DNA of 64,000 nucleotides from Pollutimonas subterranea (lineage in GTDB: Bacteria > Pseudomonadota > Gammaproteobacteria > Burkholderiales > Burkholderiaceae_B): NCBI RefSeq assembly GCF_002849655.1, contig NZ_PDNW01000001.1, positions 1 to 64,000 on the forward strand, read 5' to 3'. Position 1 is the first letter of the stretch. Each line of letters starts with the position of its first letter. The notes under the pieces are model-generated. The model did no database searches. It was not told the origin of the DNA and saw only the letters and a list, made by a program, of their open reading frames with translations. The translations under genes and the position numbers were made by a program. Below are positions 36,281 to 47,130 of the stretch, one piece after another.

Positions 36281-37144
36281 ATGACTGTTATCGATTGGCT
36301 TACACCCTGGGAGCTCTCTCCCGCGTTGTTGCTGATGTTTTTCGTGGGAAGCTGGGCATTCATACGCGGAACGCGCGTCCATAAAGTCACGGCGACTCGC
36401 CAGGCCTTCTTCTGGATCGGCATGGTGCTGCTCTATCTGTCGATGCACACGCGCGTCGACTACTACGCCGAGCGCATGTTCTTCATACACCGGCTCCAGC
36501 ATCTGGTATTGCATCACCTTGGGCCGCTATTCATCATGGGCGCTTATCCCGGCCAAGTGATGCGCGCGGGCCTGCCCAAGTCATGGCGCCTGCGCCTGCG
36601 CGACTTCCGTGTCAGCAGGCCGGGGCGCATGCTTATTGCCGTCCTTACCAACAAAATCTTCGTGCCGGTGCTGTTTGTGGTCCTGGTGCTCGGGTTCCTG
36701 ATCCCTACCGTACAGTTCTACTCCATGCTCGACTGGCGCCTGTATCGATTCATGAATTGGTCGGTCGTCATAAGCGGGTTCATGTACTGGAACCTCATTC
36801 TCGATCGGCGGCCAAGCCCTCCGGCGGTGTTGTCGCCGGGCGGGCGAATCATTTCTCCCGTCCTGACCATGGTTCCCCAGATGGTCGTGGGCGCCATCAT
36901 CACATTCACCGAATACGATCTTTACCCCATTTTCGACCTGTGCGGACGGGCCATACCGGGTATGACGGCCCTGACCGATCAGGCTATAGGCGGTCTTACC
37001 ATGTGGGTGCTGGCGGGATTTGTCGAGGTGTTCGGCCTGTTGTTTGCCCTTGCCACGCTTATGCGGCTTTCCGGCAGGAATCGCTTACCCAACAAACAAG
37101 ATGTCTTGCGAGCGCGGCAGTCTGCCGTGTCGCCGGCATCGTGA
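36281..37144 (+). CDS. CtaG-type (caa3) cytochrome c oxidase assembly protein
   Basis: 287 residues with seven membrane segments. The histidine-rich motif IHRLQHLVLHHLGPLF (near residue 70) and the conserved MYWNLILDRRPSP and VPQMVVGAIITF segments identify the Bacillus-type CtaG family, which is unrelated to the copper chaperone Cox11/CtaG of mitochondria. Such proteins are thought to help copper insertion into haem-copper oxidases. The histidines could ligate copper in the membrane. It is followed 16 bp later by bepA. Confidence 0.85.
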   Translation: MTVIDWLTPWELSPALLLMFFVGSWAFIRGTRVHKVTATRQAFFWIGMVLLYLSMHTRVDYYAERMFFIHRLQHLVLHHLGPLFIMGAYPGQVMRAGLPKSWRLRLRDFRVSRPGRMLIAVLTNKIFVPVLFVVLVLGFLIPTVQFYSMLDWRLYRFMNWSVVISGFMYWNLILDRRPSPPAVLSPGGRIISPVLTMVPQMVVGAIITFTEYDLYPIFDLCGRAIPGMTALTDQAIGGLTMWVLAGFVEVFGLLFALATLMRLSGRNRLPNKQDVLRARQSAVSPAS

Positions 37145-37160
37145 TAGCAGTTTCCATGCC

Positions 37161-38669
37161 ATGACTGTTTCCCGACCCGCCCTGCGAACTACTCCATGCG
37201 CCACGTTTCTGTGCGCGGGCCTGCTTTCGCTGCTGTGCTGGTCGGTTCCCGTACATGCCCAGCCGATGGGGTTGCCCAGCATGGGGTCTGCGTCGTCCGC
37301 CGAATTGCCGCCTTCGCTGGAGCGTACGCTGGGCGACGCCATCATGGAGCAGGGGCGTCGCGATCCCGACTACATCGGGGACCCCGACATCAGCCAGTAC
37401 CTTACTGCAATGGGCCGGAACCTGGCGGCGCATGCGCCGGTCAGCCCGGGGCAGCCTATTACGGTCTTCGGGGTACGAGACCCGCAAATCAATGCGTTCG
37501 CCTTGCCAGGGGGATACATCGGCATCAATAGCGGACTGCTGGTATCGGCGCAAAATGAGTCTGAAGTCGCCTCGGTCATTGCGCACGAGATCGGCCACGT
37601 TGCACAACGCCATATTGCGCGCGGCATGACGCAACAATCGCAAAGCAGTGGCGTCATGATGGCAGCCGTGGCGGCCGCGCTTTTGGCCGCGCTTTCGGGC
37701 AGCGGCGACCTGGCCATGGGTATCGCCGCGTTCGGGCAGGCGGCGGCCGTCGACAGGCAGCTTGGCTTTTCGCGACAAGCAGAACAGGAAGCTGACCGCG
37801 CGGGGTTCGAAATGATGCGCAAGGGGGGCTACGATCCGCGCGGCATGGTGAGCATGTTCAATTTATTGTCGAACTCGGCACGGCTTAACGAAGGCAAGGG
37901 CGGCGGCGACTATGCCAGTACGCACCCGCTATCCATCCAGCGCATGTCCGATATCGAGAATCGTGTCAGCGACATGCCGCTGGCCAACCCAACGAGCAGC
38001 GACTCATTCTGGTACATCCGCGCCAAGCTGCGTGTTGTGCAGGCACGAAACAGCCAGGCACAGCGTATGGCTGTCGAGAAATTGCAACTTGATGCACAGC
38101 GGGCAACCGGACTGGAACAGTCCGCCGCATGGTATGGCCTGGCGTATGTCGCGCTCCAGAAAAAGGACCTCGCCCGGGCTGAACAAGCCTTGCGCAATGC
38201 CCAGAAAGACGGCGGAAACTCACCTGAAGTTGCGGGGCTTGCCGTTTCCCTTGCCGTGGCGCAGAGGAATACAGCCGGGGCGTTGACCCTTGCCGATGAT
38301 GCATGGCGGCGCTGGCCCGATAGTCAGGGCATTGCCCTGAGCCGGATCGAAGCATTACAGAAGACGGGTCAAGACTCCGTCGCCGTGTCGTTTCTTCAGC
38401 AAAGAATCAAGCAATGGCCCGATGTTCCCCGCCTGCACCAGTTGCTGGCGCAAAGCCAGGAGCGCCTAGGGGAAAAGGTTGCCGCCCGGCGCACAATGGC
38501 AGCCTATTACGATCTTACCGGGGCGCTGCCGACTGCCGTGGAGCAGCTGCAGCAGGCGCGCAGCATGACCACGGACTTCTATGTCCAGTCGGAACTCGAT
38601 GTGCAGATCCGAACCCTTAAAGAACGATTGAAAGCAGACCGAGCACTGCTCGAACGATTCAAGTCGTAG
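37161..38669 (+). CDS. bepA: periplasmic M48 metalloprotease/chaperone BepA
   Basis: 502 residues. A signal peptide ends at VPVHAQP near residue 33. The zinc site is VIAHEIGHVAQRH (HEXXH near residue 140) with the third ligand in EQEADRAGFE. The C-terminal half is a TPR superhelix (residues 310-490). BepA degrades or assists assembly of outer-membrane proteins such as LptD at the Bam complex. The start at ATG 37161 (MTVSRPALRT) gives a proper signal peptide; the longer upstream frame lies inside ctaG. Confidence 0.92.
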   Translation: MTVSRPALRTTPCATFLCAGLLSLLCWSVPVHAQPMGLPSMGSASSAELPPSLERTLGDAIMEQGRRDPDYIGDPDISQYLTAMGRNLAAHAPVSPGQPITVFGVRDPQINAFALPGGYIGINSGLLVSAQNESEVASVIAHEIGHVAQRHIARGMTQQSQSSGVMMAAVAAALLAALSGSGDLAMGIAAFGQAAAVDRQLGFSRQAEQEADRAGFEMMRKGGYDPRGMVSMFNLLSNSARLNEGKGGGDYASTHPLSIQRMSDIENRVSDMPLANPTSSDSFWYIRAKLRVVQARNSQAQRMAVEKLQLDAQRATGLEQSAAWYGLAYVALQKKDLARAEQALRNAQKDGGNSPEVAGLAVSLAVAQRNTAGALTLADDAWRRWPDSQGIALSRIEALQKTGQDSVAVSFLQQRIKQWPDVPRLHQLLAQSQERLGEKVAARRTMAAYYDLTGALPTAVEQLQQARSMTTDFYVQSELDVQIRTLKERLKADRALLERFKS

Positions 38670-38690
38670 GGGCGAGATCAGGGGCGGTAC

Positions 38691-39782
38691 TTATGTGCCG
38701 CTTTCGAAGAAGCGCGCCATTCGTCCGGGTAGCCATCCGAGATGTCCCGGAAAACTGCCTGTAACGAATCCCACATGACCGCCTTCGGCGGGCTGCTGCA
38801 ACACCACGCTTGATGAGCAATCATGCGAACCGGGTAGCGAAGGCTCAGGAATGAAGGGGTCGTTGCGCGCATTCACGATCAGTGTCGGTACGCCGATGGT
38901 TTTCAGGTGCGGCTTGCTGGAGGCCCTGGTCCAGTAATCGAGCGCATTCTTGTAGCCGTGCATGGGCGCGGTATACAGGTCGTCGAATTCGCGCAGGGTT
39001 TTGACCTGGCTTAGGCGCAACGCATCGATATTCCCGGGAAACCGCTTGGCTTTTTCCATGATCTTGGTTCTCATGGTGATCAGGAAATGCCGCGAATACA
39101 AATGCCTGCCCAAGCGCGTCTCGGAAAGGCAGTTGCCGCAGGCAACCAGATCCAGGGGTACCGAGATGGCAACACTTGCGGCGAGCCACGATAAGGCTTC
39201 GCCTTGCTCACCGATATATTTTAGCATGGCATTACCGCCAAGCGAGACACCCGCCGCATGCCACCGGGCGTTGGGCAGGCGCTGCCGCAGCGTGTCAAGG
39301 ATGAATCGGATATCTTCGGAATCGCCGGAAAAATAGGAACGCGCCATTCGATTCGGAAAGCCCGAGCAGCCGCGAAAATGGGCGATAACGACTATCCATC
39401 CGCGAGCGCGGAAATGCTGGGTGATGGCTTGGGCGTAATGGCTGTGACTGCTTCCTTCCAGGCCGTGGAAAAGTACCAGTGCAGGTGTGTCGACTGCGCT
39501 GGGTAAACTGAGCCAGTCTTCGTCCTGCATCCAGCGCCTGGCCGCGGTCTTCGCCAGCCGAACATCTGGCTTGGACACCGTGCCATTAGCCAGCTTGTCG
39601 GTAAAAAGCCCCGGTCCCGTCCAATCCAGGTCCAGAAAATCGCCATCCGGCGTGGTGAGGCGTTCGCGCACAAACGAAATATGGTGATAGCGGGCCACGA
39701 GGGCGCCATAAAGCGTCTGCAGGTGACCGCCGGGCAGCCAGCCGGGAGTCGGACAGGGAGAGGTATCGATCTGTGCTGTCAC
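38691..39782 (-). CDS. alpha/beta hydrolase of the YheT family
   Basis: 363 residues. The oxyanion-side motif is LFHGLEGSSHSHYAQA (near residue 110), the nucleophile elbow is AAGVSLGGNAMLKYIG (Ser near residue 180), and the catalytic Asp and His are likely in NARNDPFIP (near 307) and EGGHVGF (near 337). This matches the YheT/ABHD1 group. The physiological substrate is unknown, probably an ester or lipid. It is the last gene of a minus-strand run from ilvE through a zinc-finger protein and an NTF2-like protein, nine bp after the latter. Confidence 0.88.
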   Translation of the reverse strand: MTAQIDTSPCPTPGWLPGGHLQTLYGALVARYHHISFVRERLTTPDGDFLDLDWTGPGLFTDKLANGTVSKPDVRLAKTAARRWMQDEDWLSLPSAVDTPALVLFHGLEGSSHSHYAQAITQHFRARGWIVVIAHFRGCSGFPNRMARSYFSGDSEDIRFILDTLRQRLPNARWHAAGVSLGGNAMLKYIGEQGEALSWLAASVAISVPLDLVACGNCLSETRLGRHLYSRHFLITMRTKIMEKAKRFPGNIDALRLSQVKTLREFDDLYTAPMHGYKNALDYWTRASSKPHLKTIGVPTLIVNARNDPFIPEPSLPGSHDCSSSVVLQQPAEGGHVGFVTGSFPGHLGWLPGRMARFFESGT

Positions 39783-39791
39783 GTACCGCCT

Positions 39792-40214
39792 TCAGTGCAA
39801 GGTGTCCGGATGGTCCTGCAGGCCGAACATGTCGATATTCTGCGGAGCATGCGATGCGTGATGAAGTACCATTTTCCATCCGGTGCGGCCTTTGTGGAAA
39901 ACGTTGGTCGTGTAGCAATTGGCTGTCTTGTCGCCTTCGGATGTCTTGACCGAGACCTGCTCCACCAGCACATGGACGGAACTCATGACCGTCGTGAGGA
40001 CCATGGGCCGCAAGGGAGTTATGGTCATGGCGCCGCTGCTGAATATTTGTTGCCACGCGCTCTGGATTGCGTCCAGGCCAATGACACGCATGCCGCCCGG
40101 ATGTACGCAGACGATCTCTTCGTCGTCGGCCCAGACGCGCATCATCAATGCCAGGTCGGCTTTCTGAAGCGCCTCGTAGAAGGCGTGTTCAGCTTCTTGC
40201 GGGGTAGTAAACAT
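39792..40214 (-). CDS. NTF2-like (SnoaL/ketosteroid-isomerase fold) protein
   Basis: 140 residues, starting MFTTPQEAEHAFYEALQK. The cone-shaped NTF2 fold is suggested by helix 1 (AEHAFYEALQKADLALMMRVW), the CVHPGGMRVIGLDAIQSAW segment and four long beta strands (TVMSSVHVLVEQVSVKT, NVFHKGRTGWKMVLHHAS). Such proteins may be small enzymes or stress proteins; no active site can be named with confidence. The start at 40214 is chosen because the upstream in-frame residues are non-coding in character. Confidence 0.8.
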   Translation of the reverse strand: MFTTPQEAEHAFYEALQKADLALMMRVWADDEEIVCVHPGGMRVIGLDAIQSAWQQIFSSGAMTITPLRPMVLTTVMSSVHVLVEQVSVKTSEGDKTANCYTTNVFHKGRTGWKMVLHHASHAPQNIDMFGLQDHPDTLH

Positions 40215-40285
40215 AAAAATGCGAACCGTAATGTGGCGGGCGGCCGGCAATGGCATGAGCCCATGGAGTAGTGCCAGACAGCACC

Positions 40286-40498
40286 CTAGTGTGCGTGGGC
40301 CTTTTCGCCTTCTTTCAGTTCGTATGCCGTGCCGCAGTAAGGGCAGATTGCCTTGCCCGTCTTGACCACCTCGATGAAGACCCGTGGATGCATGCTCCAT
40401 AGGGGAGCATCCGGGCGCGGACAATAGACCGGCAGGTCTTTGGCTTCGACGAATATGGTTTCGTTGTGCGGAATGACGTGGGAGGGGGCGCTGCTCAT
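40286..40498 (-). CDS. small zinc-finger domain protein (CHCC type)
   Basis: 70 residues. The metal site is His in SMHPRVFIEV (near residue 37) with Cys in YCPRPDAP and CPYCGTAYELKEG; this CHCC pattern is the NDUFS6-like zinc-finger family found in bacterial proteins often encoded beside ilvE. The C-terminal KAHAH may add ligands. It starts with ATG 40498, 43 bp after the ilvE stop, and probably shares its transcript. Confidence 0.85.
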   Translation of the reverse strand: MSSAPSHVIPHNETIFVEAKDLPVYCPRPDAPLWSMHPRVFIEVVKTGKAICPYCGTAYELKEGEKAHAH

Positions 40499-40541
40499 GG
40501 TGTGTCCTAGAGTGATGGGGCCTGGTACAGCCAGGCGGGTT

Positions 40542-41462
40542 TTATACTTTACTGAGCCAGTGGTGATAGTTGGGATTCTTGCCATTGACCAGCTCGAAAA
40601 ACGCATGCTGCAACTTTTCAGTGATAGGGCCACGGACACCCGAGCCGATGACTCGCCGGTCGACCTCGCGTATGGGTGTGACTTCGGCCGCAGTTCCCGT
40701 GAAAAAGGCTTCGTCGGCAATATACAGGTCGTCGCGCGTAAGGCGCTTGGTTTGTATGGGGATGCCCAGGTCGGAGGCCAGCGCATGGATGGTTGAACGC
40801 GTTATGCCCGTCAGTGCAGAAGCGATTTCGGGCTCGCACAGCACACCGTCCTTGACGATGAAAATGTTTTCGCCCGAGCCTTCGGCGACAAAACCATCGG
40901 TATCAAGAAGTATGGCCTCGTCGTAACCATGATCGAGTGCCTCGGCGTTGGCAATGATGGAGTTGGCGTATGTGCTGGCCACCTTGGCGCGGGGCATGGT
41001 GACATTGACGTGCTGGCGCGCATAAGACGAGATCTTTACCCGTATGCCGTGTTTCAGGGCCTCATCGCCCAGATAGGCGCCCCATGGCCACGCCGCAATG
41101 GCGATATGGACCTTGGCGCCTTTGGGCGAAACGCCCATTTTTTCGGAGCCGTAGAACACCAACGGACGTATATAGCAGGATTCGAGCTTATTGCTGCGAA
41201 CGACTTCCAGCTGCGCCGCGTTGATGGCGTCCTGGTCGTAAGGCATCTCCATCTGGTAGATATGGGCCGAATTGAATAGTCGCCGGGTGTGATCCTGCAG
41301 CCGGAAGATGGCCGTGCCTATGTCAGTGTTGTAGGCGCGCACACCTTCGAAAACAGCCAGTCCGTAATGCAGGGAATGCGTAAGCACGTGGGTTGTAGCG
41401 TCGCGCCAGGGCACGAGCTTGCCGTCATACCAGATGAAACCGTCGCGATCAGACATGGACAT
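40542..41462 (-). CDS. ilvE: branched-chain amino acid aminotransferase
   Basis: 306-residue fold-type IV PLP enzyme of IlvE length. The LTHSLHYGLAVFEGVRAY block near residue 28, the cofactor lysine in MPRAKVASTYANSI (near residue 158), and GFVAEGSGENIFIV and LTGITRSTI segments are typical of IlvE. It transaminates the keto-acids of Leu, Ile and Val with glutamate. The first of two in-frame ATGs (41462) is preferred because GGGAG lies seven bases upstream. It is divergent from azlCD, which exports branched-chain amino acids, a meaningful pairing. Confidence 0.95.
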   Translation of the reverse strand: MSMSDRDGFIWYDGKLVPWRDATTHVLTHSLHYGLAVFEGVRAYNTDIGTAIFRLQDHTRRLFNSAHIYQMEMPYDQDAINAAQLEVVRSNKLESCYIRPLVFYGSEKMGVSPKGAKVHIAIAAWPWGAYLGDEALKHGIRVKISSYARQHVNVTMPRAKVASTYANSIIANAEALDHGYDEAILLDTDGFVAEGSGENIFIVKDGVLCEPEIASALTGITRSTIHALASDLGIPIQTKRLTRDDLYIADEAFFTGTAAEVTPIREVDRRVIGSGVRGPITEKLQHAFFELVNGKNPNYHHWLSKV

Positions 41463-41550
41463 TAGGCTCTCCCAAAGATGAGGCTTGATTGTACCAAGGG
41501 CTGCAGCCTTACAATACCGACTTTCCGAAAGGTTGCATAAGGTAAGCGTG

Positions 41551-42291
41551 GTGGCACAGATCCGAGTGGTTCCGGGATGGCTGAATTCCCCTAAATGGCG
41601 TAACTTCAAAGCCGGGACACGCGACGCCGTTCCCGCCCTTATCGCCACCGGCACCTGGGGTTTCGTGACCGGCATTGCCTTGGTCAAGTCGGGCCTCACG
41701 GAAGGCATGGCAACACTCATGACCTTGGTGGTGTATGCCGGATCAGCCCAGCTGACCTCACTACCGCTAATGGAGTCCGCCGCGCCGCTGTGGCTGATAT
41801 TTGCCGCCGGACTGGTGGTCAACATCCGTTTTATCATTTTTGGCGCAGCGCTTCAGCCATTCTTTCGGCACTTGCCCTGGCGCAAACGGATGGGCCTGGG
41901 ATTTTTCTCGACCGATGTGTCCTTTGTACTTTTCATGGGACGCTATGGAGAGAGCAGGGAGCGCGGCAGTGCCGAGCAATTGTGGTATTTCCTCGGCCTC
42001 ATTGTTCCGGGCTGGTTTGCCTGGAATGCTTGTTCACTGCTTGGCATATACCTCGGTGCGATGGTGCCGGCGTCATGGTCGCTGGAGTTCGCGGCGGTGC
42101 TGGCGCTGATGGCAATCGTTGTGCCCCTGATTCAGACACGGCCCATGGTGATGTGCCTCTTGGCCGCCGGGCTGATTGCCTGGATAGGCCAACCCCTGCC
42201 TTTGCGGTTGGGTTTGGCGGCGGCGGTCATAGGCGGGGTGGTGGCCGGTGTTGTCACCGAGCGCTTGACCGAAAAGGCAAAAGCGTCATGA
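41551..42291 (+). CDS. azlC: branched-chain amino acid exporter large subunit AzlC
   Basis: About 246 residues with seven membrane segments. The AzlC/YgaZ signature is seen in FKAGTRDAVPALIATG, VYAGSAQLTSL and the basic RHLPWRKRMGLGFF segment. With AzlD it forms a two-part exporter for branched-chain amino acids or their analogues. The start is uncertain between GTG 41548 and GTG 41551; AAGG at 41539-41542 serves both. The gene overlaps azlD by four bases and is divergent from ilvE. Confidence 0.88.
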   Translation: MAQIRVVPGWLNSPKWRNFKAGTRDAVPALIATGTWGFVTGIALVKSGLTEGMATLMTLVVYAGSAQLTSLPLMESAAPLWLIFAAGLVVNIRFIIFGAALQPFFRHLPWRKRMGLGFFSTDVSFVLFMGRYGESRERGSAEQLWYFLGLIVPGWFAWNACSLLGIYLGAMVPASWSLEFAAVLALMAIVVPLIQTRPMVMCLLAAGLIAWIGQPLPLRLGLAAAVIGGVVAGVVTERLTEKAKAS

Positions 42292-42635
42292 TCGGCGATC
42301 TGCATTTTGACTTGTATGTGCTGGGCGCAATTGCGCTTCTGGCGGTCTGCAGTTTCGTGACCCGAGCCGGATACTTCCTGTTTGGCGACTATTTTCCTCT
42401 CTCTGATGGCGTGCGGCGGGCTTTGCGTTACGCGCCCACCGCGGCGCTGATCGGTATCGTTGTGCCGGAATTGCTTCCCTGGCATGCCGACACCGGTTAT
42501 GTATTCGACATCAAGGTACTGGCCGCAGTGGCGGCGGTGGCCTTGTATTGGCGCACGCGCAGCACGCTGCTGGTGATCGTTGGAGGCATGATCGCGTACT
42601 GGATATTGCGCTTGCTGTCTGATCTTCCGCTTTAA
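42288..42635 (+). CDS. azlD: branched-chain amino acid exporter small subunit AzlD
   Basis: 115 residues with four membrane helices, starting MIGDLHFDLYVLG. The FVTRAGYFLFGDYFPLSDGVRRAL (shown for its R-x-x-P/Y-x-x-L core) and APTAALIGIVVPELL segments fit the AzlD/YgaH family, which acts only with AzlC. ATGA overlap with azlC indicates coupled translation. The gap to rhlE (167 bp) holds a possible TATAAA box but no clear -35 element. Confidence 0.87.
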   Translation: MIGDLHFDLYVLGAIALLAVCSFVTRAGYFLFGDYFPLSDGVRRALRYAPTAALIGIVVPELLPWHADTGYVFDIKVLAAVAAVALYWRTRSTLLVIVGGMIAYWILRLLSDLPL

Positions 42636-42802
42636 ACCTTATCGTAACAAAGCGTATGCTTTTAGCGACACTATCCCCTTTTTATGGCATTGCATGGTCG
42701 CCGCCCAGCCCTAAACACTGATCCGCAGCCCGGCTGAGTTAAAATTACCGCGTTATAAATGCTTTACGTGGGCTATTCCTGCGTGGGGCGCAACCACTTT
42801 CA

Positions 42803-44155
<1,353 letters not shown>

Positions 44156-44176
<21 letters not shown>

Positions 44177-44566
44177 TAACAAGGTGCGCAGCGAGGCCGG
44201 CCCACCTTCAATAGCCGGCGAGGCCTCGTCCAGATGACTGATCAGGCGCTCGAGATGGGCAATATGCGGCAACATCGTGCCGTAGAAAAGGTTTCCTTTT
44301 TGGGGATCCTGAATGAGGATGGTCGGAAAGTTTTCGACGTCGTCATCATCCAGCAGTTCCGGGCTCTCTTCAATATCGACCCATACAAACGTGTGTTGCG
44401 GCCATAGTGCGGCCAGCTCGTCGAAGCCAGGCCGGTATTGGGTGCAGGTGTCGCACCATCCGGCGCAATAACAGGCAACGGTCAGCCCCTGGTCCAGTTG
44501 CAGGCGGGCGTTCAGCGCAAGCGCATCAAATTTAGGGTCGAGCACTGACATAGAGACAAATGGCAT
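44156..44566 (-). CDS. thioredoxin-like protein
   Basis: About 136 residues (131 if the internal ATG at 44551 is used). The active site is AGWCDTCTQYRPGFDEL, a CxxC pair near residue 38, and the cis-proline segment is ENFPTILIQ (near residue 83). There is no signal peptide, so it should act in the cytoplasm as a disulfide reductase or thiol-binding protein. It is convergent with rhlE, overlapping by 21 bases, and divergent from the EI24 gene by 45 bp. No clear ribosome-binding site decides between the two starts. Confidence 0.85.
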
Positions 44567-44611
44567 CCGGTTTGACTATGATAGTCGTGTCATCAATTCA
44601 AGATTTCTTCA

Positions 44612-45430
44612 ATGAATAATACTAATTTGGCAGTTCGTGGCTCACGACCGGCCGTAACAGGCTTGGCGGCCGTGGGTGTGGCGTTCAAGCGGGCGCTGGT
44701 TTCACAATGCCACCCGAAGATGCTCGCGGCATTGTTCCTGCCTTTCATTATCGCCCTGTTAGGTGCCATTATATTGCTTTGGGCTTTCTGGGCTCCACTG
44801 ACCGCCTGGCTCAACGCCGAAGCCGCCAATTGGGAAATCATCAATCAAGTCGATGAATGGATGTTGGCACTGGGCCTGTTCTCCCTGAAGCTATACCTGG
44901 TCCCTCTGCTTGCCGTGGCCATACTCTTGCCGATGTCCGGGATACTGGGCTTGGTCATTGCCGCGGTCTTCGTCATGCCTATTGTCTTGCGCCATCTTGA
45001 AAAGCGCGAATATCAAGGGATATCGCGACAGGGAAAATACAGCACGGCGGTAGGCGCCTGGAATGCAATATGGGTGGGAACACTGTTCGTCCTGGCATGG
45101 CTGGTAACCATGCCCTTGTGGCTGATCCCTCCCTTGCCTCTTGTTCTGCCGGTAATATTATGGGCGTTTGCCTTCACCCGCATGTTGCGCGTGGATGCCA
45201 TTGTCGAACATGCAAGCCATCAAGAGCGCCGGCTGATCTGGAAGCGGCATAACCGCCAGCTATGGCTGATCGGGTTGGGCCTTGCGCTGATCAATCTGTT
45301 TCCTCCCGCCTGGCTCATCCTGCCGGTATTCTCGGCATTGGTGTTCGCACATTTCAGTCTGGAGTCGTTGCGGCAGTTGCGTGACCAGACCATCATCGAT
45401 CAAGTAGAGCTTAAACGGACACGACCATGA
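44612..45430 (+). CDS. EI24-domain membrane protein
   Basis: 272 residues with six or so membrane segments. The N-terminal FKRALVSQCHPKMLAALFLPF and the central RGK...GAWNAIWVGTLFVLAWLVTMPLWLIPPLP region match the EI24/CysZ-like family. CysZ imports sulfate, but this protein lies far from sulfur genes and its substrate is unknown. ATGA overlap with the CinA-like gene (45427-45430) couples the two. It is divergent from the thioredoxin-like gene. Confidence 0.8.
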   Translation: MNNTNLAVRGSRPAVTGLAAVGVAFKRALVSQCHPKMLAALFLPFIIALLGAIILLWAFWAPLTAWLNAEAANWEIINQVDEWMLALGLFSLKLYLVPLLAVAILLPMSGILGLVIAAVFVMPIVLRHLEKREYQGISRQGKYSTAVGAWNAIWVGTLFVLAWLVTMPLWLIPPLPLVLPVILWAFAFTRMLRVDAIVEHASHQERRLIWKRHNRQLWLIGLGLALINLFPPAWLILPVFSALVFAHFSLESLRQLRDQTIIDQVELKRTRP

Positions 45431-46239
45431 CCATGCTTATAACGGCAATACCCAAGGTGCGCCTGATCATTATCGGCGACGAAATACTTTCCGGAAGGCG
45501 CCAGGACAAGCACTTTTCCAAGCTTGTCGAACTATTGTCTCAACGCGGCATGCAGCTGTCGGGGGCGGAATTCATCTCGGACGAGCGTGACGTGATTGCG
45601 ACCACGCTGGCGCGCAGCTTTGCTACGCCGGACATTGTCTTTTGTTGTGGAGGCATAGGGGCCACGCCGGATGACCAAACCCGTCAGGCTGCAGCACAGG
45701 CTCTTGGCCTGGAACTGGTCCTGCATCCCGAAGCTGCGCGCCTGATTGCCGAGCGTTGCGCCGAGAACGAACGGCGTGGCCAGGGCAGCGGCGATATGTC
45801 CTTGCCCGAGAACCAACAGCGCCTGCAGATGGGTGTATTTCCCACAGGGGCCGAAATCGTGCCCAACCCGTACAACAAGATCCCGGGTTTCTTCATTGCC
45901 AATCACACCTTCATGCCTGGCTTTCCCGTCATGGCATGGCCCATGATGGAGTGGACGCTCGATACCCGGTACGCATCGTTTCACCACGCCACGACGCGCG
46001 TGGAGCACTCTTTTCTGGCCTTTCGCTTACCCGAGTCCCGCATAACGCCGGCACTGGAAGAGCTCGAACTGAAGTGGCCGGGGGTCAAGGCGTTCAGCTT
46101 GCCCAGCATGGGCGATACCGGTCATCCTCATATCGATCTTGGCGTCAAAGGCGAGCCGGAAGCCGCTGCCGAGGCACTTGCGTTCCTGCGGGCGGAGGTC
46201 GTACGGCAAGGTGGTCAGCTTACTCCGCCAGAAAAATAA
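45427..46239 (+). CDS. CinA-like molybdopterin-binding-domain protein
   Basis: 270 residues with the MoaB/Mog-like fold of the CinA N-terminal domain: IIGDEILSGRRQDKH (near residue 16) and FCCGGIGATPDDQTRQA (near residue 72). The C-terminal pyridine nucleotide deamidase domain of full CinA is absent. Relatives include stand-alone COG1058 proteins with possible nucleotide pyrophosphatase activity. It overlaps the EI24 gene by four bases. A frame that joins its 3' part to the next gene in another phase is not a real fusion. Confidence 0.85.
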   Translation: MTMLITAIPKVRLIIIGDEILSGRRQDKHFSKLVELLSQRGMQLSGAEFISDERDVIATTLARSFATPDIVFCCGGIGATPDDQTRQAAAQALGLELVLHPEAARLIAERCAENERRGQGSGDMSLPENQQRLQMGVFPTGAEIVPNPYNKIPGFFIANHTFMPGFPVMAWPMMEWTLDTRYASFHHATTRVEHSFLAFRLPESRITPALEELELKWPGVKAFSLPSMGDTGHPHIDLGVKGEPEAAAEALAFLRAEVVRQGGQLTPPEK

Positions 46240-46301
46240 AACTTGCGGATCGGCTCTTTGTTTCATATTATGGAATTGTTGCATTGCGGCATAACGTGAC
46301 T

Positions 46302-47108
46302 ATGACTCGAACCATGCTTCCCATTTCTTCGCACAGCGCATCGTCCATGAGTGATTCGCCCATAACCATACAGGTGTTGGAGCGAGCCATGCGTCTGCTT
46401 GATGTACTCGCCGGACATGCTCATCCCATGCCCCTGAAAGACCTTGCCGCCACGACGGGCCTGCATACTTCCACCACGCATCGAATCCTGAACGACTTGG
46501 TGGTTGGGCGTTATGTCGAGCGGGTAGACAGCGGCCTGTATCAGCTCGGCATGCGCTTGCTGGAGCTTGGTTCTTTGGTCAAGGGTCGGTTGAACGTGCG
46601 TGAAGTGGCCGTCGAGCCCATGCGCGAGTTGCACAAGATCACTGGTCAGACTGTAAATCTGTCTTTGCAGCAGGGCGATGAAATCGTGTACATCGAACGT
46701 GCATGGAGCGAGCGCTCCGGCATGCAGGTGGTGCGCGCCATAGGTGGCCGTGCACCGTTGCATCTGACGTCTACGGGAAAATTGTTCCTGTCGGTAAGCG
46801 ACCCCAGGCAGGTAAAGGCCTATGCGATGCGTACAGGGCTGGCCGGCACGACGCGCAACAGCATTACACAAACTGATTTGCTTGAACGGGATCTGGCGTT
46901 GGTGCGCCGTCATGGCTATTCGCGCGATAATGAAGAGCTTGAGCTGGGTGTTCGGTGCATCGCCGCGGGTGTGTATGACGATACTGGAAAATTGCAGGCC
47001 GGCTTGTCAATTTCCGCCCCGGCGGAACGCATGCGCGATGAGTGGATACCCATATTGCTGAGTACTGCGGCCAAGATATCCGAGGCCCTGGGCTACGAAG
47101 TTTCGTAG
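46302..47108 (+). CDS. IclR-family transcriptional regulator
   Basis: About 268 residues (253 if ATG 46347 is the start). The winged helix-turn-helix is at residues 25-85 (MPLKDLAATTGLHTSTTHRIL), followed by the effector-binding domain with HLTSTGKLFL and LELGVRCIAAGVYDD. Such regulators often control catabolic or uptake genes, here possibly the adjacent tctC gene. The two starts cannot be told apart by a ribosome-binding site; the first 15 residues look unstructured. The upstream sequence holds TTGCATTGCGGCAT, shared in near-identical form with the phasin promoter region. Confidence 0.88.
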   Translation: MTRTMLPISSHSASSMSDSPITIQVLERAMRLLDVLAGHAHPMPLKDLAATTGLHTSTTHRILNDLVVGRYVERVDSGLYQLGMRLLELGSLVKGRLNVREVAVEPMRELHKITGQTVNLSLQQGDEIVYIERAWSERSGMQVVRAIGGRAPLHLTSTGKLFLSVSDPRQVKAYAMRTGLAGTTRNSITQTDLLERDLALVRRHGYSRDNEELELGVRCIAAGVYDDTGKLQAGLSISAPAERMRDEWIPILLSTAAKISEALGYEVS

Positions 47109-47130
47109 CGGCCCAGGCCTGGCGGTATAC

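Noticed and set aside
45756-47108. A fusion of the CinA-like gene with the IclR regulator
   Set aside because: The first half is the CinA-like gene in another frame; the IclR protein starts at 46302 or 46347.
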